Of a DNA stretch of 42,416 nucleotides, positions 38,693-42,416 are shown in pieces. This DNA is from a virus: IMG/VR virus record IMGVR_UViG_3300025778_000029, positions 1 through 42,416 of that record; one strand, given 5' to 3'. A program made the position numbers and the translations under genes. Position 1 is the stretch's first letter; every line of letters begins with the position of its first letter. The notes beneath the pieces were generated by a model, which saw only the letters and a list, made by a program, of their open reading frames with translations, ran no database searches and was not told the origin of the DNA.

Positions 38693-39238
38693 ATGACGAC
38701 AAAATTAGATGCCGTTAAGGCAAGAACCGCAGAATTGATGGCTCTACGTAAAAATAGAGACCCGCATTCGCTAGACCATTTTGGAACAAAGCGTTTGGAC
38801 AAATATTCGGCTGACCAACTTGATACAGAAAATTATGTTTACTGTTATCAGAATGATGAGAAGAATAATATTCCAAAAGCCTTGGAACGTGGATATGAAT
38901 TCGTAGAAACTTCTGAAATTCATAATTACAAGACTTACGATAATAATGGAGAGAGTTCTTCAAGAGTTCGTGAATATTGTGGTAAAGATGAAGAAAATCA
39001 GAAGCAATACACATACTTGATGAAAATTCCTAAAGCCGTTTGGGACTATGACCAAGCAGTTCAAGTAAAAGAACGTTCAGATAGAATGAAAGGAATTCTA
39101 ACGAATGTAGACCCATCTAGTCTACCTAACGTTGATTCATCATCGGTTGGTGATGGAAAAGGCGTTTATTCAGTAGAGGGTAATCAGGCTACTAAAACTG
39201 AACCCCTCGCAACCCAAACCGTTAAAAGGAGCCGATAA
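38693..39238 (+). CDS. Unknown 181-aa head-region protein
   Basis: The product (MTTKLDAVKARTAELMALRK ... YVYCYQNDEKNNIPKALERG ... KIPKAVWDYDQAVQVKERSD) is charged and helical with a beta segment, and has a Ser/Gly/Thr-rich tail. AAGGGACTATAAAAA precedes ATG. It is placed between scaffold and a beta-rich virion gene, so it is probably a head assembly or inner capsid protein. Proteins like this recur at this locus in podovirus genomes but have no assigned role. Confidence 0.62.
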   Translation: MTTKLDAVKARTAELMALRKNRDPHSLDHFGTKRLDKYSADQLDTENYVYCYQNDEKNNIPKALERGYEFVETSEIHNYKTYDNNGESSSRVREYCGKDEENQKQYTYLMKIPKAVWDYDQAVQVKERSDRMKGILTNVDPSSLPNVDSSSVGDGKGVYSVEGNQATKTEPLATQTVKRSR

Positions 39239-39240
39239 AA

Positions 39241-39855
39241 ATGGCAAATCAAAATACATTGGGCGGGTTGAATCCAATTCAGATGAACGGTGAATCAGTT
39301 TTCCGTGCAAGTTTGGTTCGATTCTATATCCCCGCTTCAGATACTAACGCATATTATGTTGGAGACCCAGTTGTTCGCACAACCAACGTATCCGGTCAAG
39401 GCGTTCAAGGCGTCACTCTAGCAACCGGTGCAGCCGTCACAGGAGCCGTTGTTGGCTTCGTTGGTGCTACTGCTGCAAACTCGGCTGTGACCCCAACTCT
39501 TCGTGGCTTGCCAGTCGGACCAGTTTTCCGTCCTGCTTCCACAACTCAAGATTGGTATGTTCTTGTGTCTTCAGACCCACAGACTCAATATTCAATCCAA
39601 GTTTCTAATACAGACGTTCTTCCGGCTTCGGCTATTGGCAAGTCTGCAACTTTGGTTGCTGCTACTGCTGGTAACCCAATCACTGGTTCTGCTTTCACTT
39701 TGAATGCAAACTCGGTTGCTTCTGGTTCGCAACAAACAGTCACTATCACAGCATTAGACCCTTACGCTGTTAATAATGACCCAACTCAACCATACGCAAA
39801 GTATCTTGTCAAGTTGAATACTTCAACTGAGACATCTGCTTATGTTGGCATTTAA
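39241..39855 (+). CDS. Capsid-associated beta-rich protein (possible decoration)
   Basis: The 204-aa product is hydrophobic/Ser/Thr/Ala-rich and beta-structured (SLVRFYIPASDTNAYYVGDP, VVRTTNVSGQGVQGVTLATG, VGPVFRPASTTQDWYVLVSS), the typical look of the protein next to the coat gene that decorates or stabilises the shell. AAGGAGCCGATAAAA precedes ATG. It lies 19 nt before the major capsid gene. The role is inferred from position and fold. Confidence 0.65.
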   Translation: MANQNTLGGLNPIQMNGESVFRASLVRFYIPASDTNAYYVGDPVVRTTNVSGQGVQGVTLATGAAVTGAVVGFVGATAANSAVTPTLRGLPVGPVFRPASTTQDWYVLVSSDPQTQYSIQVSNTDVLPASAIGKSATLVAATAGNPITGSAFTLNANSVASGSQQTVTITALDPYAVNNDPTQPYAKYLVKLNTSTETSAYVGI

Positions 39856-39874
39856 TAGAAAAGGATAATAACAA

Positions 39875-40795
39875 ATGGCTGCTGTAATTACACGCGCAAA
39901 TCATCCTGATTTCTTGTATCCGGGTATTCTTACATCTTGGGGTTTGTCATATGACAAGTTTCCAGATATCTATACTCAAATCTTTGAAACAGTAGATGGT
40001 TCACTTCAAACTGAATACCTTGTCGCATCGTCTGGCTTCGGCTTGGCTCGCGTTAAAACTGAATCTAGCCCAGTTACTTACGACTCTGACGCGGAAGACT
40101 ATGTAACAAAGGTGACTCCTTCAGTAATCGGTCTTGGTTTCCAAGTAACTCAAGAAGAACTTGAAGATAATCTTTATGAAGAAATTGCAATGTCTCGTGC
40201 CGATTCTTTGGCATTCTCAATGCATACTACCATTGAAATTGAACATGCTAATCTTTTCTTGAATGGTTTCTCCAACACAGTTCTTTATGGTGATAATCAA
40301 CCTTTGTTCAGTGCATCGCACCCAACAAAGTCGGGTCTTCAGTCAAACGTTCCTTTGGTTTATTCAAACCTTTCGGAAGCATCTTTGGAAGATGGTTTGA
40401 TTTCCATCTATCAAACAAAGAACTCACGCGGATTGAACATTTCTTTGCAAGCAAAGAAGTTGATTGTTTCTTCTGCTAACGTTTTCAATGCTAACCGTAT
40501 CTTGGCTTCACAGCTTCGCACTGGTTCTGCAAACAACGATATCAACTCAATCAAAAATTTGAACCTTCTTCCTGAAGGTGCATTGGTCAACCCTTATTTC
40601 GGTATGGGTTCCGCTGCTTGGTATATCCAAACAAATATCCCAGAAGACAAGGGCTTCTTGTCCATCTGGCGTCGTGAGCCTACTTTGGAGCGCGATAATG
40701 AGTTTGATACTCAAAACATGAAGTGCCGTTCAACTGCCCGTTTCGCACCTACCGTTGCTGACTGGCGTGCCGGTTGGGGTAATGCTGGTTCGTAA
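39875..40795 (+). CDS. Major capsid protein (HK97 fold, Mu gpT-like type)
   Basis: The 306-aa product contains TVDGSLQTEYLVASSGFGLA, TPSVIGLGFQVTQEELEDNL, the helix ADSLAFSMHTTIEIEHANLF, and a C-terminal TLERDNEFDTQNMKCRSTAR, WRAGWGN, as in Mu gpT-like and related HK97-fold coat proteins: E-loop, spine helix and P-domain strands. AAAGGATAATAACAA precedes ATG. The codons are more biased than in neighbours (frequent TTC, AAG, GAA), as expected for the most abundant protein. Followed by a hairpin that overlaps the next start. Confidence 0.88.
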   Translation: MAAVITRANHPDFLYPGILTSWGLSYDKFPDIYTQIFETVDGSLQTEYLVASSGFGLARVKTESSPVTYDSDAEDYVTKVTPSVIGLGFQVTQEELEDNLYEEIAMSRADSLAFSMHTTIEIEHANLFLNGFSNTVLYGDNQPLFSASHPTKSGLQSNVPLVYSNLSEASLEDGLISIYQTKNSRGLNISLQAKKLIVSSANVFNANRILASQLRTGSANNDINSIKNLNLLPEGALVNPYFGMGSAAWYIQTNIPEDKGFLSIWRREPTLERDNEFDTQNMKCRSTARFAPTVADWRAGWGNAGS

Positions 40796-40830
40796 GAATC
40801 TGCTTTATTTCATAAATATACTTGTAGAAT

Positions 40831-40869
40831 AGGAGGGATTTATAATGGCTTACAATATGAATCCCTCCT
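40831..40869 (+). promoter_or_regulatory. Hairpin that sequesters the Shine-Dalgarno and start of the next gene
   Basis: AGGAGGGATT (40831-40840), which contains the ribosome binding site, pairs perfectly over 10 bp with AATCCCTCCT (40860-40869) inside codons 6-9 of the next gene, with the ATG at 40845 in the 19-nt loop. A T-run follows the right arm. It could act as a terminator after the capsid gene, as a translation brake, or as both. Confidence 0.65.
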
Positions 40870-41288
40870 TTTTCTCTGACACTTATCAGTCTGGGGATGC
40901 TTATTTTTGTTGTGATATTTGTGCCGGAACATTCCGTAGAAGCAAAATGCTCACAACTTGGAATAATCTTCGTGTAGATAGAAAATGCTACGACCCAAGA
41001 CCTCCTCAAATGTTACCTCTAAATCTTCCACCAGAAGGTGTTCCATTCCCTGATGCAAGACCGCAACAGGATAATGGAGACCGTTTGCAAGATATTACAT
41101 ATCTGGATGGTAAGATTGGAACTATAGGTTTGAATCCAAATAACCAAAGTGAGAATGGGCAAACCATTCCTCCGGGGGGTTTATCTCCTCGTAATATTTT
41201 ACAATCTCCTCAAGAGTATGGGGCTAATATCTTGGAAGATGACATCACATTTATTACGGGTGTTGTTCCTGCTCCAAATAATAATTAA
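40845..41288 (+). CDS. Zinc-knuckle-type late protein
   Basis: The 147-aa product has CDIC (Cys23, Cys26) followed by GTFRRSKMLTTWNNLRVDRK and Cys48 YDPRPPQ, like the common phage head protein with CDxCGx(F/W)..s.l...W.glxVCxxCyxxRhPqd; here the second CxxC has lost its first cysteine (VDRKC). The rest is Pro/Asn-rich and probably extended. AGGAGG at 40831-40836 is a perfect site, but it is trapped in the hairpin described above. It lies directly after the capsid gene. Confidence 0.65.
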   Translation: MAYNMNPSFFSDTYQSGDAYFCCDICAGTFRRSKMLTTWNNLRVDRKCYDPRPPQMLPLNLPPEGVPFPDARPQQDNGDRLQDITYLDGKIGTIGLNPNNQSENGQTIPPGGLSPRNILQSPQEYGANILEDDITFITGVVPAPNNN

Positions 41289-41296
41289 GGAATATT

Positions 41297-41764
41297 ATGG
41301 GAATTTTTACAAGTTACACACCCACCACATATCTTCTTCCAACTGATACTTTCATAATTGAGAGAATTGCAAATGGTGGTCAAACATATTCCATTCAAGC
41401 ACAATACATGAATTTTGGGAATGCCGTGGTCAGCAATACATATGATATTGCAATGGGCTTCACCGGTTTGCTTCCCTCTTCTCAAACACTTTTTGTATTC
41501 AATACCGCAACATCATTTTCTCTGCCATCGGGTCTTCCGGGTTCTCATTTTACCCTTCAAAATGCTCCGAATGCAGATATTACTCTAACTTTGAATAAAA
41601 ATAATACCAACGTTGGCTTTATTGTTTTTGCAAATGGTTCTGTAACGGGTTCTCCGACTTTCCCCTCCACGATTTCTTATACATCCGGAGATGAGTTGAA
41701 AGTCATAACCAATACAGTTTCCAATGCTCAAACCGTGGCCCTAACATTTAAGGGAGCGAAATAA
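41297..41764 (+). CDS. Beta-rich virion protein
   Basis: The 155-aa product (TTYLLPTDTFIIERIANGGQ, SLPSGLPGSHFTLQNAPNAD, ITLTLNKNNTNVGFIVFANG) is Ser/Thr/Asn/Phe-rich and entirely beta-like. AAGGAATATT precedes ATG 41297 after AAT TAA. Its stop overlaps the next ATG (TAATG). It is probably a head-tail or tail surface protein of the adhesin series that continues at the left edge of the window. Confidence 0.6.
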   Translation: MGIFTSYTPTTYLLPTDTFIIERIANGGQTYSIQAQYMNFGNAVVSNTYDIAMGFTGLLPSSQTLFVFNTATSFSLPSGLPGSHFTLQNAPNADITLTLNKNNTNVGFIVFANGSVTGSPTFPSTISYTSGDELKVITNTVSNAQTVALTFKGAK

Positions 41765-42416
41765 TGTCTACTCTATTCATTGATGGATTTGATTGTTATC
41801 CCAACGTTTCTGACAGTTCAAATGGTCTACAAGCCTATTGGTCTGTTTACAACGGTTATGGCAATTTGCAAATTGCAAGCCCCGGAAGATTTGGAGGGCA
41901 ATGTGTCACAGCAAATGGTTATGTGAACGGAAATAACGGATATTTTCAAAAGGGTGTTGCTGCAACTTCAACATACACCATTGGATTTGCCACTCGTATG
42001 AATCAATTCATTACGGGAACAGTTGATTATTCCTTCCAATTTTCTTCTGCCAATATTGGCGTGGGAATGAATTCCAATCAACAATATTACATATATTCTG
42101 GAAGCACAACTTTAGCAACCGCTCCAAACTTTATTTCAGTGGGTTCTTGGCATTATCTTGAACTTGAAGTCAGCATTGGCTCGTCAGGATATGCAAATCT
42201 TTATGTTGATGGATTATTGCAAGCATCATTCACAGGTAACACAGGTTCAGGAACCATTACAAGTATTGGACTTGGATTGTTTGGGGCACAAGATACCAGT
42301 CACTCAACTAATCATTCTTTTGATGATGTTTATGTGTCAAACGTTGCCACGAGATATGGGGAAAGACGTGTTCAAACTCAAGTTGTAACTTCCGACGTTG
42401 CCGTGCAATTTACGCC
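41764..42416 (+). CDS. LamG-like virion adhesin, N-terminal part (runs off the window)
   Basis: ATG 41764 overlaps the upstream stop. The 217 visible codons begin MSTLFIDGFDCYPNVSDSSN and encode a concanavalin A/LamG-like domain (VGSWHYLELEVSIGSSGYAN, LYVDGLLQASFTG, SIGLGLFGAQDT, SFDDVYVSN). The last residues, RVQTQVVTSDVAVQFTP, match the first residues encoded at position 1, so the protein probably continues there in a circular or permuted genome. A host glycan-binding role is inferred from the fold. Confidence 0.75.
   Translation, partial: MSTLFIDGFDCYPNVSDSSNGLQAYWSVYNGYGNLQIASPGRFGGQCVTANGYVNGNNGYFQKGVAATSTYTIGFATRMNQFITGTVDYSFQFSSANIGVGMNSNQQYYIYSGSTTLATAPNFISVGSWHYLELEVSIGSSGYANLYVDGLLQASFTGNTGSGTITSIGLGLFGAQDTSHSTNHSFDDVYVSNVATRYGERRVQTQVVTSDVAVQFT

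Noticed and set aside
1-42416. CRISPR array
   Set aside because: No regular direct repeats with unique spacers were seen; the repeats found are coding repeats or short regulatory elements.
1-42416. tRNA genes
   Set aside because: No cloverleaf with a CCA-type end and T-loop GGTTCRA motif was noticed in the gaps, though a dedicated search was not possible.
1-42416. Integrase or lysogeny module
   Set aside because: No tyrosine or serine recombinase motif and no CI-type repressor was found; the winged-helix-like gene at 30199 is not enough to claim lysogeny.

Overview
The window is almost certainly most or all of the genome of a tailed dsDNA phage with a P22-like (short-tailed, podovirus-type) virion plan. 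It carries small and large terminase, portal, scaffold, an HK97-fold major capsid protein, relatives of the P22 gp4 and gp10 tail-assembly proteins, and a run of three ejection-type internal proteins ending in a 571-aa protein. No integrase, excisionase, CI-type repressor, DNA polymerase, RNA polymerase or tRNA gene was recognised, so the sequence suggests a lytic phage that relies on the host replisome. The sequence is AT-rich. Several promoters follow TTGAC-N16/17-(C)TAT, which fits a proteobacterial host with a sigma-70-like factor (perhaps alphaproteobacterial), but the host cannot be named from this sequence.

Layout. Positions 32318-42416 and 1-16887 (plus strand) form one late block if the ends are joined: terminases, portal, a GroES-like protein, scaffold, capsid, several beta-rich virion proteins, a LamG-like protein that runs off the right edge, its apparent C-terminus at the left edge, a gp4-like adaptor, a large insert of fibre/adhesin genes (1945-8304), a gp10-like stabilisation protein, then the ejection proteins. 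The last 44 nt and first 44 nt encode the same peptide but differ at six synonymous positions, so the ends are homologous without being identical. Positions 16862-18531 (minus) hold a small membrane protein and two unrelated HNH homing-type endonucleases between the ejection genes and a tail fibre gene (18613-19776). Positions 19765-20407 hold a KTSC protein and a divergent unknown gene, followed by a strong hairpin.

Positions 20500-26444 (minus) are the replication/early operon: an AEP-like primase, an SF3 helicase, a zinc-ribbon protein, a chain of small unknown genes mostly joined by ATGA overlaps, a PD-(D/E)XK-type nuclease and an S-adenosylmethionine decarboxylase (SpeD) homologue. The 425-nt gap at 26445-26869 is the best candidate for an origin/control region, with repeated GCATAGA elements and very AT-rich tracts. 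Positions 26870-27718 (plus) carry a stand-alone AP2-like protein, a holin and a small coiled-coil protein.

Positions 27822-31822 hold small early-type genes in both orientations with consensus promoters and terminators. They include an apparent promoter-to-terminator small RNA unit of about 65 nt at 28350-28414 on the minus strand. Six genes of 37 to 57 codons are described at 7796, 21480, 22741, 28446, 30761 and 31076, supported by stop/start overlaps and ribosome binding sites. No separate endolysin was recognised; the only peptidoglycan-enzyme-like domain is inside the 802-aa ejection protein.
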